Shown here: piece by piece, positions 18,146 to 26,209 of the stretch
Position numbering within the stretch: position 1 is the stretch's first letter
Layout of the letters: each line of letters opens with the position of its first letter
Assembly: GCF_001279775.1 (NCBI RefSeq)
Contig: NZ_LGDG01000111.1
Span: 53,068-117,067, forward strand
Source: Streptomyces sp. MMG1533
GTDB lineage: Bacteria; Actinomycetota; Actinomycetes; Streptomycetales; Streptomycetaceae
Direction: 5' to 3'
DNA: 64,000 nucleotides
Program-made: the position numbers and the translations under genes
Notes under the pieces: generated by a model
Database searches by the model: none
What the model was told of the DNA's origin: nothing
The model's input: only the letters and a program-made list of their open reading frames with translations

Positions 18146-18601
18146 GTGAACGCCGACAGTCAGGGGACCTCGACCACCCCGGGGACGCAGCCCTCCGACG
18201 CCGGGTCCGTGCTCGGGCGGCTGGCCGTGCCCGCGGGAGTGCTCGCGGCGGTCGCCGGGGCCTTCGCGTACGTGGGGACCGTCGACCCCAACCAGCCCGG
18301 TCACTACCCCGTCTGCCCGCTCCTGCGCCTCACCGGCATCTACTGCCCCGGCTGCGGCGGGCTGCGCAGCGCGCACGCCTTCATTCACGGGGACTTCGTC
18401 ACGGCGCTCGGCGACAACGCCCTGGCAGTCGTCGGCTACTTCGCCTTCGCGGTGGTGTGGACCGTCTGGGTGGTCCGTGCGGTGCGCGGGCGGCCGACGA
18501 GGATCGTTCTCGGGACCGTGCAGCTGTGGAGTCTCGGAGTATTGGTGCTGGTCTTCACGGTTGTCCGGAACCTGCCGTTCGGTGGCTGGCTACATCCTTG
18601 A
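18146..18601 (+). CDS. DUF2752 membrane protein
   Basis: A 151-residue protein from GTG 18146. A hydrophobic helix (RLAVPAGVLAAVAGAFAYVG) is followed by the DUF2752 hallmark CPLLRLTGIYCPGCGGLRSAHAFIHGDF with a CPGCG cysteine pair. Two further helices follow, NALAVVGYFAFAVVWTVWVV and TVQLWSLGVLVLVFTVVRN. The cysteines could bind metal or form a disulfide. The role is unknown. It is the last of three small membrane protein genes between trpE and trpC. Confidence 0.85.
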   Translation: MNADSQGTSTTPGTQPSDAGSVLGRLAVPAGVLAAVAGAFAYVGTVDPNQPGHYPVCPLLRLTGIYCPGCGGLRSAHAFIHGDFVTALGDNALAVVGYFAFAVVWTVWVVRAVRGRPTRIVLGTVQLWSLGVLVLVFTVVRNLPFGGWLHP

Positions 18602-18767
18602 TCAATCCGCAAAGGTCCAGGTAGTGGGACCGGCGTCAACCGGATGCGAGGCCTACGCCTTCCTCCGGATACCATCAAGGTGACCATCGGTTTTCGTCCG
18701 CTGAGGCGGGCCGGTGGCGGAAGCAGAACCGCTTGAACAGTCAACCGTCTGGAAGGGGGCCGCTCGC

Positions 18768-19577
18768 GTGAGTGTGCTCGACGAGATCATCGACGGAGTC
18801 CGTGCCGACCTCGCGGAACGGCAGGCGCGCGTCAGCCTCGACGAGCTCAAGGAGCGCGCGGCGAAGGCTCCCGCGGCCAAGGACGGACTGGCCGCCCTGC
18901 GGGGCGACGGCGTCAAGGTCATCTGCGAGGTCAAGCGCTCCAGCCCGTCCAAGGGCGCGCTGGCCGCGATCGCCGACCCGGCCGGCCTCGCCGCGGACTA
19001 CGAGGCGGGCGGCGCGGCCGTCATCTCCGTACTGACCGAGGAGCGCCGCTTCGGCGGCTCGCTGGCCGACCTCGAGGCGGTCCGCGCGCGCGTGGACATC
19101 CCCGTGCTGCGCAAGGACTTCATCGTCACCTCGTACCAGCTGTGGGAGGCCCGTGCCTACGGCGCCGACCTCGTGCTGCTCATCGTGGCCGCCCTGGACC
19201 AGCCCGCCCTCGAGTCCCTCATCGAGCGCGCCGAGTCCATCGGGCTCACCCCGCTCGTCGAGGTGCACGACGAGGACGAGGTGGAGCGCGCGGTGGACGC
19301 GGGCGCCAAGGTGATCGGCGTCAACGCGCGCAACCTGAAGACGCTGGAGGTCGACCGCGGAACGTTCGAGCGGGTGGCCCCGGAGATCCCCGCGGCCCTC
19401 GTCAAGATCGCCGAGTCCGGCGTCCGCGGTCCGCACGACCTCATCGCGTACGCCAACGCCGGCGCCGACGCGGTCCTGGTGGGCGAGTCCCTGGTGACCG
19501 GCAAGGACCCCAAGACGGCGGTCGCCGACCTGGTGGCGGCGGGCGAACACCCCGCACTCCGGCACGGCCGGGGCTGA
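18768..19577 (+). CDS. trpC: Indole-3-glycerol phosphate synthase
   Basis: A 269-residue TIM barrel that closes the indole ring from CdRP. The family motifs are all present: [18 protein letters not shown] with the catalytic Lys, [21 protein letters not shown] with the second catalytic Lys, the [13 protein letters not shown]lu region, [13 protein letters not shown] and [14 protein letters not shown] 18768 follows GGAAGGGGG by about 8 bases. No TrpF domain is fused, consistent with PriA doing that step. The 166 bases upstream may hold the trpC promoter; I see no obvious leader peptide rich in Trp codons. Confidence 0.95.
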   Translation: MSVLDEIIDGVRADLAERQARVSLDELKERAAKAPAAKDGLAALRGDGVKVICEVKRSSPSKGALAAIADPAGLAADYEAGGAAVISVLTEERRFGGSLADLEAVRARVDIPVLRKDFIVTSYQLWEARAYGADLVLLIVAALDQPALESLIERAESIGLTPLVEVHDEDEVERAVDAGAKVIGVNARNLKTLEVDRGTFERVAPEIPAALVKIAESGVRGPHDLIAYANAGADAVLVGESLVTGKDPKTAVADLVAAGEHPALRHGRG

Positions 19578-19599
19578 CGGCTCGGTAGAGTTGGCCCCG

Positions 19600-19773
19600 A
19601 TGACGCTCCCGATCACCCTGACGACCCCGGACCGGTACGCCCGCCTGGCGCGCGGCTGCCGGCCCCGAGGCTGCCGCGCGCCCGCCCGCCGGGTGCACGG
19701 ACGCCGGGTGCGGTACGTCATCGGTGACGAGCCGGGCCAGGTGAACGGCATGCGATGGCAGCGCCCCTCTTAG
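19600..19773 (+). CDS. trpM: TrpM-like small protein
   Basis: A 57-residue, Arg-rich, soluble protein between trpC and trpB. In S. coelicolor the gene in the same place, trpM, encodes a small protein that modulates tryptophan synthesis and development. The N-terminus is MTLPITLTTPDRYARLARG, the middle is basic with CRPRGCRAPARRVHGRRVRYV, and it ends QVNGMRWQRPS. ATG 19600 is used; the TTG nine bases earlier is in frame. Its last codons and stop fall inside a dispersed intergenic repeat. The assignment rests on position and size. Confidence 0.75.
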   Translation: MTLPITLTTPDRYARLARGCRPRGCRAPARRVHGRRVRYVIGDEPGQVNGMRWQRPS

Positions 19774-19826
19774 GGGCGCGGGGCTGTGCCCGAAAATGCG
19801 GCTGTGCCGCATGGGCGCGACAAGCC
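19761..19826. repeat. Dispersed Streptomyces intergenic repeat, copy 2, overlapping the end of trpM
   Basis: GCGCCCCT and AGGGGCGC (19761-19768, 19772-19779) form an 8-bp stem on a 3-base loop. They are followed by GGGGCTGTG, a second small hairpin (ATGCGGC/GCCGCAT) and GGCGCGACAAGCC. It shares AGGGGCGCGGGG and the GCGCGAC-AGCC end with copy 1 near 17.6 kb. The trpM stop codon lies in the loop of the first stem. Whether it acts as a terminator or processing site between trpM and trpB is unknown. Confidence 0.6.
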
Positions 19827-19907
19827 GCGGACGACCCGCGGCCGCCCGACCATCCCCGCCCCCACGGCGATCAGTGTCTTTCCCAACACTCACCGTGAGG
19901 CTCAAGC

Positions 19908-21194
19908 ATGCCCAGCGAGTTCTTCATCCCCGACCCCGAGGGTCAGATCCCCAGCGCCGATGGCTACTTCGGCGCGTTCGGCGGCAAGTTCATCCCGGAG
20001 GCGCTCGTCGCCGCCGTGGACGAGGTGGCCGTCGAGTACGACAAGGCGAAGCACGACCCCGAGTTCGCGCGCGAGCTCGACGACCTCCTCGTCCACTACA
20101 CCGGTCGGCCCAGCTCCCTCACCGAGGTGCCGCGGTTCGCCGAACACGCCGGTGGCGCCCGGGTGTTCCTCAAGCGCGAGGACCTCAACCACACCGGCTC
20201 GCACAAGATCAACAACGTGCTCGGCCAGGCGCTGCTCACCAAGCGCATGGGCAAGACGCGTGTGATCGCGGAGACCGGCGCCGGTCAGCACGGCGTCGCG
20301 ACCGCCACCGCCTGCGCGCTCTTCGGGCTCGAGTGCACCATCTACATGGGCGAGATCGACACCAAGCGCCAGGCACTCAACGTGGCCCGCATGCGCATGC
20401 TCGGTGCCGAGGTCATCGCCGTGAAGTCCGGCAGCCGCACCTTGAAGGACGCCATCAACGAGGCGTTCCGCGACTGGGTCGCCAACGTCGACCACACCCA
20501 CTACCTGTTCGGGACCGTGGCCGGACCGCACCCCTTCCCGGCCATGGTGCGCGACTTCCACCGGGTGATCGGCGTCGAGGCCCGCCGCCAGCTCCTGGAG
20601 CGCGTCGGCCGTCTCCCCGACGCGGCCGTCGCCTGCGTCGGCGGCGGTTCCAACGCCATCGGTCTCTTCCACGCCTTCATCCCCGACACGGCCGTACGCC
20701 TCATCGGCTGCGAGCCCGCCGGGCACGGCGTGGAGACCGGCGAGCATGCGGCGACCCTGACGGCCGGCGAACCCGGCATCCTGCACGGGTCGCGGTCGTA
20801 CGTCCTCCAGGACGAGGAGGGCCAGATCACCGAGCCCTACTCGATCTCGGCCGGGCTCGACTACCCCGGCATCGGCCCCGAGCACTCCTACCTCAAGGAC
20901 AGCGGCCGCGGCGAATACCGCGCGGTCACCGACGACGCGGCCATGCAGGCCCTGCTTCTGCTGTCGCGCACCGAGGGCATCATCCCGGCCATCGAGAGCG
21001 CCCATGCGCTGGCCGGTGCCCTGGAGGTCGGCAAGGAGCTGGGCAAGGACGGGCTGATCGTGATCAACCTCTCCGGCCGCGGCGACAAGGACATGGACAC
21101 GGCCGCCCGCTACTTCGACCTGTACGACACCGACGCCGAGGTCGCCGCCGACCAGGACACCGACACCGCCGAGATCGAGGGGGACGCCAAGTGA
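19908..21194 (+). CDS. trpB: Tryptophan synthase beta subunit
   Basis: A 428-residue PLP enzyme condensing indole with serine. The N-terminus has [15 protein letters not shown]. The Schiff-base Lys is residue 100 in [27 protein letters not shown], the glycine-rich phosphate loop GGGSNAIG and [13 protein letters not shown] segments are all present, as is the C-terminal [10 protein letters not shown]. An acidic tail follows. ATG 19908 is preceded by GTGAGG. The stop overlaps the trpA GTG by four bases. Confidence 0.97.
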   Translation: MPSEFFIPDPEGQIPSADGYFGAFGGKFIPEALVAAVDEVAVEYDKAKHDPEFARELDDLLVHYTGRPSSLTEVPRFAEHAGGARVFLKREDLNHTGSHKINNVLGQALLTKRMGKTRVIAETGAGQHGVATATACALFGLECTIYMGEIDTKRQALNVARMRMLGAEVIAVKSGSRTLKDAINEAFRDWVANVDHTHYLFGTVAGPHPFPAMVRDFHRVIGVEARRQLLERVGRLPDAAVACVGGGSNAIGLFHAFIPDTAVRLIGCEPAGHGVETGEHAATLTAGEPGILHGSRSYVLQDEEGQITEPYSISAGLDYPGIGPEHSYLKDSGRGEYRAVTDDAAMQALLLLSRTEGIIPAIESAHALAGALEVGKELGKDGLIVINLSGRGDKDMDTAARYFDLYDTDAEVAADQDTDTAEIEGDAK

Positions 21195-22009
21195 GCGGGA
21201 ACATTCAGCTGCTGTCCGACACCCTCGCCGCCGCCAAGGAGGAGGGGCGTTCCGCGCTCATCGCCTACCTCCCGGCCGGCTTCCCGACCGTGGACGGCGG
21301 TATCGAGGCGATCAAGGCCGTCTTCGACGGCGGCGCCGACATCGTCGAGGTGGGCCTGCCGCACAGCGACCCGGTGCTCGACGGACCGGTCATCCAGACC
21401 GCCGACGACATCGCCCTGCGCGGCGGCGTCAGGATCGCGGACGTCATGCGGACGGTCCGAGAGGCCCACGAGGCGACCGGGAAGCCGGTGCTCGTGATGA
21501 CGTACTGGAACCCGATCGACCGCTACGGCGTCGAGCGCTTCACCGCCGAGCTCGCCGAGGCGGGCGGCGCCGGGTGCATCCTGCCCGACCTGCCCGTGCA
21601 GGAGTCGGCGCTGTGGAGGGAGCACGCGGAGAAGCACGGCCTCGCGACCGTCTTCGTCGTGGCGCCCAGCAGCAAGGACGAGCGGCTCGCCAAGATCACC
21701 GCGGCGGGCAGCGGCTTCGTCTACGCCGCCTCGCTCATGGGCGTCACCGGCACCCGCGAGTCCGTCGGCGCGCAGGCCCAGGACCTGGTCGAGCGCACCC
21801 GCGCCGCCGGCACCGAGCTGCCGGTCTGCGTCGGGCTCGGCGTCTCCAACGCCCAGCAGGCCGCCGAGGTCGCCGGCTTCGCCGACGGCGTGATCGTCGG
21901 CTCGGCCTTCGTCAAGCGGATGCTGGACGCACCGGACGACGCGGCCGGGGTCGAGGCGGTCCGCGCGCTCGCCGGTGAGCTCGCGAAGGGCGTGCGCGGA
22001 AAGGCGTAA
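21191..22009 (+). CDS. trpA: Tryptophan synthase alpha subunit
   Basis: A 272-residue TIM barrel that releases indole from indole-3-glycerol phosphate for channelling to TrpB. The motif [10 protein letters not shown], the catalytic Glu region [18 protein letters not shown], the catalytic Asp in [11 protein letters not shown] and the phosphate loop [14 protein letters not shown] are all seen. Most alpha subunits carry PFSDP where this protein has PHSDP. GTG 21191 overlaps the trpB stop. A strong terminator-like hairpin follows 46 bases after the stop. Confidence 0.96.
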   Translation: MSGNIQLLSDTLAAAKEEGRSALIAYLPAGFPTVDGGIEAIKAVFDGGADIVEVGLPHSDPVLDGPVIQTADDIALRGGVRIADVMRTVREAHEATGKPVLVMTYWNPIDRYGVERFTAELAEAGGAGCILPDLPVQESALWREHAEKHGLATVFVVAPSSKDERLAKITAAGSGFVYAASLMGVTGTRESVGAQAQDLVERTRAAGTELPVCVGLGVSNAQQAAEVAGFADGVIVGSAFVKRMLDAPDDAAGVEAVRALAGELAKGVRGKA

Positions 22010-22055
22010 CAAGGCGGGACATTTCGTAGGGGTCACTCGAACGGGTGGACCTGGG

Positions 22056-22084
22056 ACCGGGGAGGCGCGGTGCGCCTCCCCGGT
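22056..22084 (+). terminator. Terminator-like hairpin after trpA
   Basis: ACCGGGGAGGCGC (22056-22068) pairs perfectly with GCGCCTCCCCGGT (22072-22084) across a 3-base loop. It is a 13-bp stem in the trpA to DsbA-like gap, followed by TCGTTCT. This likely ends the trpC-M-B-A transcript. It also argues that the next gene starts at 22099 rather than further upstream. Confidence 0.75.
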
Positions 22085-22098
22085 TCGTTCTGCGGGAT

Positions 22099-22872
22099 GT
22101 GAGCGAGAAGAATCGAGACGGAAAGCGCACCGCCCGGGAGCGGCTGGCGGAAGAGCGCGAGAAGCAGAAGTCCGCGGACAAGCGGCGCCGGGTGCTGATC
22201 GTGGGCGTGAGCCTGGTCTGCGTCCTGGGCCTCGCCGCGGTGATCGGCGTGATCGCGGCGAACGCGGGCAAGGACGACGGCGACTCCGCGGGCCCGGTCG
22301 TGGTGCCCTCGGGGGCGAAGGGCAAGGACAGCCTCGCCATCCCGGTCGGCAAGGAGAGCGCCAAGTCGACGCTGACGGTCTGGGAGGACTTCCGCTGTCC
22401 GGCCTGCAAGGCCTTCGAGACGGCATACCGGCCGGTGATCCACGAGCTGACGGACTCCGGCCGGCTGAAGGTCGAGTACCACCTGGCCACCATCATCGAC
22501 GGCAACATGGGCGGCACCGGCTCCCGCAACGCGGCCAACGCGGCGGCCTGCGCCCAGGACATCGGCAAGTTCACCGCGTACCACGACGTGCTGTACGACA
22601 ACCAGCCCGCAGAGACCGACGACACCTTCGCCGAGACCGGCAAGCTCATCGAGCTGGCCGGCAAGGTCGACGGACTGGACACGGCCGCGTTCCGTACCTG
22701 TGCCGAGAAGGGCACGCACAACAGCTGGGTGGACAAGTCCGCGGCGGCCTTCCGCAACGGCGGCTTCAGCGGCACACCGACCGTGATCCTCAACGGCAAG
22801 AACATCTACCAGGACCGGACGATGACCCCGGCGAAGCTGAAGCAGCTGGTGCAGGAGGCCGACAAGGCGTGA
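22099..22872 (+). CDS. DsbA-like thioredoxin-domain protein, membrane-anchored
   Basis: A 257-residue protein. A basic, charged N-terminal stretch (KNRDGKRTARERLAEEREKQKSADKRRR) precedes one transmembrane helix, VLIVGVSLVCVLGLAAVIGVIA, followed by an extracytoplasmic Thioredoxin_4/DsbA domain. The redox motif CPAC is in VWEDFRCPACKAFET. A cis-Pro region GGFSGTPTVILNGKNIY lies near the end. Such proteins catalyse disulfide formation or isomerisation outside the membrane. GTG 22099 was chosen because the upstream frame runs through the terminator hairpin. It is close to lgt, another envelope-maturation gene. Confidence 0.88.
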   Translation: MSEKNRDGKRTARERLAEEREKQKSADKRRRVLIVGVSLVCVLGLAAVIGVIAANAGKDDGDSAGPVVVPSGAKGKDSLAIPVGKESAKSTLTVWEDFRCPACKAFETAYRPVIHELTDSGRLKVEYHLATIIDGNMGGTGSRNAANAAACAQDIGKFTAYHDVLYDNQPAETDDTFAETGKLIELAGKVDGLDTAAFRTCAEKGTHNSWVDKSAAAFRNGGFSGTPTVILNGKNIYQDRTMTPAKLKQLVQEADKA

Positions 22873-22968
22873 CCAGCGGGTGAGAAGCCCTTCACACCAG
22901 CCCGTTATGGACCCGTAGCCGGGCTGCCTGCCGTGGGCCCGGTCCGGCACGGTAGCGTCGACCTTGCC

Positions 22969-23928
22969 ATGGAACTTGCCTACATTCCCAGCCCGTCGCG
23001 CGGGGTGCTGTACCTCGGCCCCATTCCGCTGCGCGGCTACGCGTTCTGCATCATCATCGGCGTCTTCGTAGCCGTCTGGCTCGGCAACAAGCGCTGGCTC
23101 GCCCGGGGAGGGCGGGCCGGCACGGTGGCCGACATCGCGGTCTGGGCCGTGCCCTTCGGCCTGGTCGGCGGTCGGCTCTACCACGTGATCACGGACTACG
23201 AGCTGTACTTCAGCGAGGGCCGCGACTGGGTGGACGCCTTCAAGATCTGGGAGGGCGGCCTCGGCATCTGGGGCGCGATCGCGCTCGGTGCGGTGGGCGC
23301 GTGGATCGGCTGCCGGCGCCGGGGCATCCCGCTGCCCGCTTGGGCCGACGCCCTCGCCCCCGGTATCGCCCTCGCGCAGGCGATCGGCCGCTGGGGCAAC
23401 TGGTTCAACCAGGAGCTTTACGGCAAGGAGACCGACCTCCCCTGGGCCCTGCACATCACGTCGTCCGCGGACGGCCGGGTGCCCGGCTACTACCACCCGA
23501 CGTTCCTGTACGAGTCGCTGTGGTGCATCGGCGTCGCCCTCCTCGTCATCTGGGCGGACCGCCGCTTCAAGCTGGGGCACGGGCGGGCGTTCGCGCTGTA
23601 CGTCGCCGCGTACTGCGCGGGCCGGTTCTGGATCGAGTACATGCGCGTCGACGACGCCCACCACATCCTGGGCCTGCGCCTGAACAACTGGACCGCGATG
23701 GTCGTGTTCGTGCTCGCGGTGGTCTACCTCGTGGTGTCGGCGAAGAAGCGGCCGGGGCGGGAGACCGTGGTCGAGCCGGGTGTCCCCGACGACGGGACCG
23801 AGGGCGACAGCGAGGCCAAGCCGGAGAGCGACGCGGATACGGACGCGGACGCGGATGCCGATGCCCACACGGACGGTGACGCGAAGGACGCCGCGAAGGA
23901 CGAGGCCGGGTCGGCGAAGAAGACCTGA
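22969..23928 (+). CDS. lgt: Prolipoprotein diacylglyceryl transferase
   Basis: A 319-residue polytopic membrane enzyme that transfers diacylglycerol to the lipobox Cys of prolipoproteins. It has the usual seven hydrophobic helices. The signature GRWGNWFNQELYGKETDLPW contains the conserved Asn and Glu residues. GLVGGRLYHVITDYE holds the essential Arg-Tyr-His region. HPTFLYESLWC and the final helix motif GRFWIEYMRVDD are also typical. The C-terminus carries an acidic, low-complexity extension rich in Asp-Ala repeats, commonly seen in Streptomyces. ATG 22969 fits the domain start. Confidence 0.96.
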   Translation: MELAYIPSPSRGVLYLGPIPLRGYAFCIIIGVFVAVWLGNKRWLARGGRAGTVADIAVWAVPFGLVGGRLYHVITDYELYFSEGRDWVDAFKIWEGGLGIWGAIALGAVGAWIGCRRRGIPLPAWADALAPGIALAQAIGRWGNWFNQELYGKETDLPWALHITSSADGRVPGYYHPTFLYESLWCIGVALLVIWADRRFKLGHGRAFALYVAAYCAGRFWIEYMRVDDAHHILGLRLNNWTAMVVFVLAVVYLVVSAKKRPGRETVVEPGVPDDGTEGDSEAKPESDADTDADADADAHTDGDAKDAAKDEAGSAKKT

Positions 23929-23947
23929 CGGTCGGTCGTATGCCGAT

Positions 23948-23986
23948 GAGGGCGCCCTGGCCGCGGGAAACGGTCCGGGCGCCCTC
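23948..23986. terminator. Bidirectional terminator-like hairpin between lgt and the CoA lyase gene
   Basis: GAGGGCGCCC (23948-23957) pairs with GGGCGCCCTC (23977-23986), giving a 10-bp stem with a 19-base loop. It lies in the 60-base gap between two convergent genes, so it probably serves both. No T tract is present. Confidence 0.6.
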
Positions 23987-23988
23987 GG

Positions 23989-24813
23989 TCATTTCCGGCG
24001 GGCGAGTGACAGGGTGCGTCGCGCTGCCGCCACCACCGCCGCGTCGATGAATCTTCCGTCCGGCAGCGCCTGGGCGCCCTGGTCTGTCGTCGCCGCCTTG
24101 ACGATCGTTTCCGCTTCCTCGATCTCCTCCCCCGTGGGGAGGTAGGCGCGTTCGATGACCGGGAGCTGGCGGGGATGGATGGCGGCGCGGCCGAGGAAGC
24201 CCAGGGCACGGCCGTGGGCGCAGGAGGCGGCGAGGGCGTCCAGGTCGCGGATGTCGGGGTGCACGGACTGGGCCGGCGGGGCGAGGCCCGCCGCACGGGC
24301 GGCGACGATCACGCGGGAGCGGGACCAGTCGAGGCCCGCGTCGTCGCGTACGCCCAGGTCGGCCCGGAGGTCCGCCTCACCGAGGGCGATGCTGCGCAGG
24401 GCCGCGTGGGCGGAGGCGATGGCGTGGGCGCGTTCGATGCCGAGGGCCGTTTCCAGGAGGGCGTGGAGCACAGGCGCGCCGCCGTCGGCGGGGGCGGTTT
24501 CCTCGGCGACGCGGACGACCTGCTCGGGGGACGTCACCTTCGGGAGGCGGATACCGGAGACGCCCGGGAGGGACGCCACCGCCGTCAGGTCCGCCGCCGC
24601 CGACGGGCCGTCCAGCGCGTTCACCCGGACGTGGACCGGTACCGGCTGCGGCTCGGCGAGGAGTTCGGCGGTGGCCTCGCGGGCGTACTCCTTGCGGTCG
24701 GGGGCGACCGCGTCCTCCAGGTCGATCACCACGACGTCGGCGCCGACGGTCAGGGCCTTCGCGACGACGTGCGGGCGGTCGCCGGGAACGTACAGCCAGG
24801 TGAGTGGAGTCAT
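23989..24813 (-). CDS. HpcH/HpaI aldolase-citrate lyase family protein (CitE-like CoA ester lyase)
   Basis: A 274-residue TIM barrel. It opens MTPLTWLYVPGDRPHVVAKALTVGADVVVIDLEDAVAPDRKEYARE, the usual CitE start. It also shows VHVRVNAL, GIRLPKVTSPEQVV, the catalytic Glu region LHALLETALGIERA and GEADLRADLG. Stand-alone CitE-like enzymes cleave or hydrolyse acyl-CoAs such as malyl-, citramalyl- or methylmalyl-CoA. The gene overlaps the CaiB-family gene by four bases, so a CoA-transferase/lyase pair acting on one dicarboxylic or hydroxy acid is plausible. The substrate is unknown. Confidence 0.85.
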   Translation of the reverse strand: MTPLTWLYVPGDRPHVVAKALTVGADVVVIDLEDAVAPDRKEYAREATAELLAEPQPVPVHVRVNALDGPSAAADLTAVASLPGVSGIRLPKVTSPEQVVRVAEETAPADGGAPVLHALLETALGIERAHAIASAHAALRSIALGEADLRADLGVRDDAGLDWSRSRVIVAARAAGLAPPAQSVHPDIRDLDALAASCAHGRALGFLGRAAIHPRQLPVIERAYLPTGEEIEEAETIVKAATTDQGAQALPDGRFIDAAVVAAARRTLSLARRK

Positions 24814-26036
24814 ACCGTGCCCTCCCTGCGCAGGTCCTCCAAGTCGGCCGGGGTCAGGCCCAGTTCGGTCAGCACCTGCGCCGTGTCCGCGCCGTGCGGA
24901 CGGCCCGTCCAGCGGATCGCGCCGGGGGTGGCGGAGAGGCGGAAGAGGACGTTCTGCATACGCAGGGGGCCCAGCTCGGGGTCGTCGACCGTGGTGACGG
25001 TGTCGAGCGCCTGGTACTGCGGGTCGGCCATCACGTCCCGTACGTCCTGGATCGGGGCGACGGCCGCCTCCGCCTTCTCGAAGGCCGCGAGGACCTCGGT
25101 ACGGGTGCGCCCGGCGATCCAGGTGCCGACCGCCTCGTCGAGGACGTCGGAGTGGGCGGCCCGCTCGGCGCCCGTGGCGAACCACGGCTCGTCGATCAGC
25201 TCCGGGCGGCCGACCAGCCGCATCACCCGCTCGGCGATCGACTGGGCGGAGGTGGAGACGGCGACCCAGGTGCCGTCCGCCGTGCGGTAGGTGTTGCGCG
25301 GGGCGTTGTTGGCGGATCGGTTGCCGGTGCGTTCCTGCACGTATCCCAGCTGGTCGTACCAGGTCGGCTGCGGGCCCAGCGCCGTCAGGATCGGTTCGAT
25401 GAGGGCCATGTCGACGACCTGGCCCTCGCCGGTGCGGTCGCGGGCGGCGAGCGCCGTCATGACGGCGTAGGCCGTGGCGAGGCCCGCGATGGAGTCGGCC
25501 AGGCCGAAGGGCGGAAGCGTCGGGGGTGCGTCCGGTTCACCGGTGATCGCGGCGAAGCCGCTCATCGCCTCGGCGAGGGTGCCGAAGCCGGGGCGGTGGG
25601 CGTAGGGGCCGAACTGGCCGAAGCCGGTGACGCGGGTGAGGACCAGGCGGGGGTTGGCGGCCGACAGTTCCTCCCAGCCGAGGTCCCATTTCTCCAAGGT
25701 GCCGGGGCGGAAGTTCTCGATGACGACGTCGGCGGTGGCGGCGAGGCGGAGGAGGGTGGTGCGGCCGCCGGGTGTGGAGAGGTCCAGCGTGATCGTGCGC
25801 TTGTTGCGGCCGAGGAGCTTCCACCACAGGCCCACGCCGTTCTTCGACGGGCCGTGGCCGCGGGAGGGGTCCGGTTTCGTGGGGTGCTCGACCTTGATGA
25901 CCTCCGCGCCGAAGTCCCCGAGCATCGTGGCGGCGAGGGGGCCGGCGAAGAGGGTGGCGAGGTCGAGGACGCGCAGGCCGGTGAGGGGGGCGGTGGGAGT
26001 GCGGTGATCGGTGGGGGTGGGGTGGTCCGTCGTCAT
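24810..26036 (-). CDS. CaiB/BaiF family (class III) CoA-transferase
   Basis: A 408-residue enzyme. LTGLRVLDLATLFAGPLAATMLGDFGAEVIKVEHP is the family opening. It is followed by WWKLLGRNKRTITLDLSTPGG, the catalytic Asp region in MSGFAAITGEPDAPPTLPPFGLADSIAG, and DGTWVAVSTSAQSIAERVMRLVGRPEL. It moves CoA between an acyl-CoA and an organic acid, which cannot be named from sequence. It overlaps a kinase remnant upstream (ATGA) and the CitE-like gene downstream. Confidence 0.9.
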   Translation of the reverse strand: MTTDHPTPTDHRTPTAPLTGLRVLDLATLFAGPLAATMLGDFGAEVIKVEHPTKPDPSRGHGPSKNGVGLWWKLLGRNKRTITLDLSTPGGRTTLLRLAATADVVIENFRPGTLEKWDLGWEELSAANPRLVLTRVTGFGQFGPYAHRPGFGTLAEAMSGFAAITGEPDAPPTLPPFGLADSIAGLATAYAVMTALAARDRTGEGQVVDMALIEPILTALGPQPTWYDQLGYVQERTGNRSANNAPRNTYRTADGTWVAVSTSAQSIAERVMRLVGRPELIDEPWFATGAERAAHSDVLDEAVGTWIAGRTRTEVLAAFEKAEAAVAPIQDVRDVMADPQYQALDTVTTVDDPELGPLRMQNVLFRLSATPGAIRWTGRPHGADTAQVLTELGLTPADLEDLRREGTV

Positions 26037-26209
26037 GCCGAGTACCGCGCTTCGGTCTCGGAGCGGTACGGCATCGACGCCGAGGCGCCCGTGCCGCCGG
26101 GGAGCGTACGGAACTCCCGTCCCGCCACGGTCTCCCCGCGCTGGGGGGCCTTCTCGACGCAGGCGACGAGATCCCTGTTCGTGTTGCCGAGCACGGCGAT
26201 GTGGGTCAT
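26033..26209 (-). pseudogene. Truncated PfkB/ribokinase-family remnant
   Basis: A 58-codon reading frame from ATG 26209. The first 39 residues, MTHIAVLGNTNRDLVACVEK then PQRGETVAGREFRTLPGG, are a textbook N-terminus of a ribokinase-type PfkB sugar kinase. Just where the family continues GGKGANQA, the sequence changes to TGASASMPYRSETEARYSA and stops. The intact family has about 300 residues, so some 240 codons are missing. Start and stop still overlap the neighbouring genes by four bases each, so the break may be an in-place deletion. It cannot be an active kinase. Confidence 0.75.

Noticed and set aside
18602..18767. A Trp-codon leader peptide (attenuator) ahead of trpC
   Set aside because: No short frame with clustered Trp codons and no alternative hairpin pair was found in these 166 bases.
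23820..23900. A short tandem-like repeat of GAC/GCG codons at the end of lgt, considered as a microsatellite
   Set aside because: It encodes an acidic Asp-Ala tail in frame with Lgt, which is common in Streptomyces proteins, and needs no separate feature.
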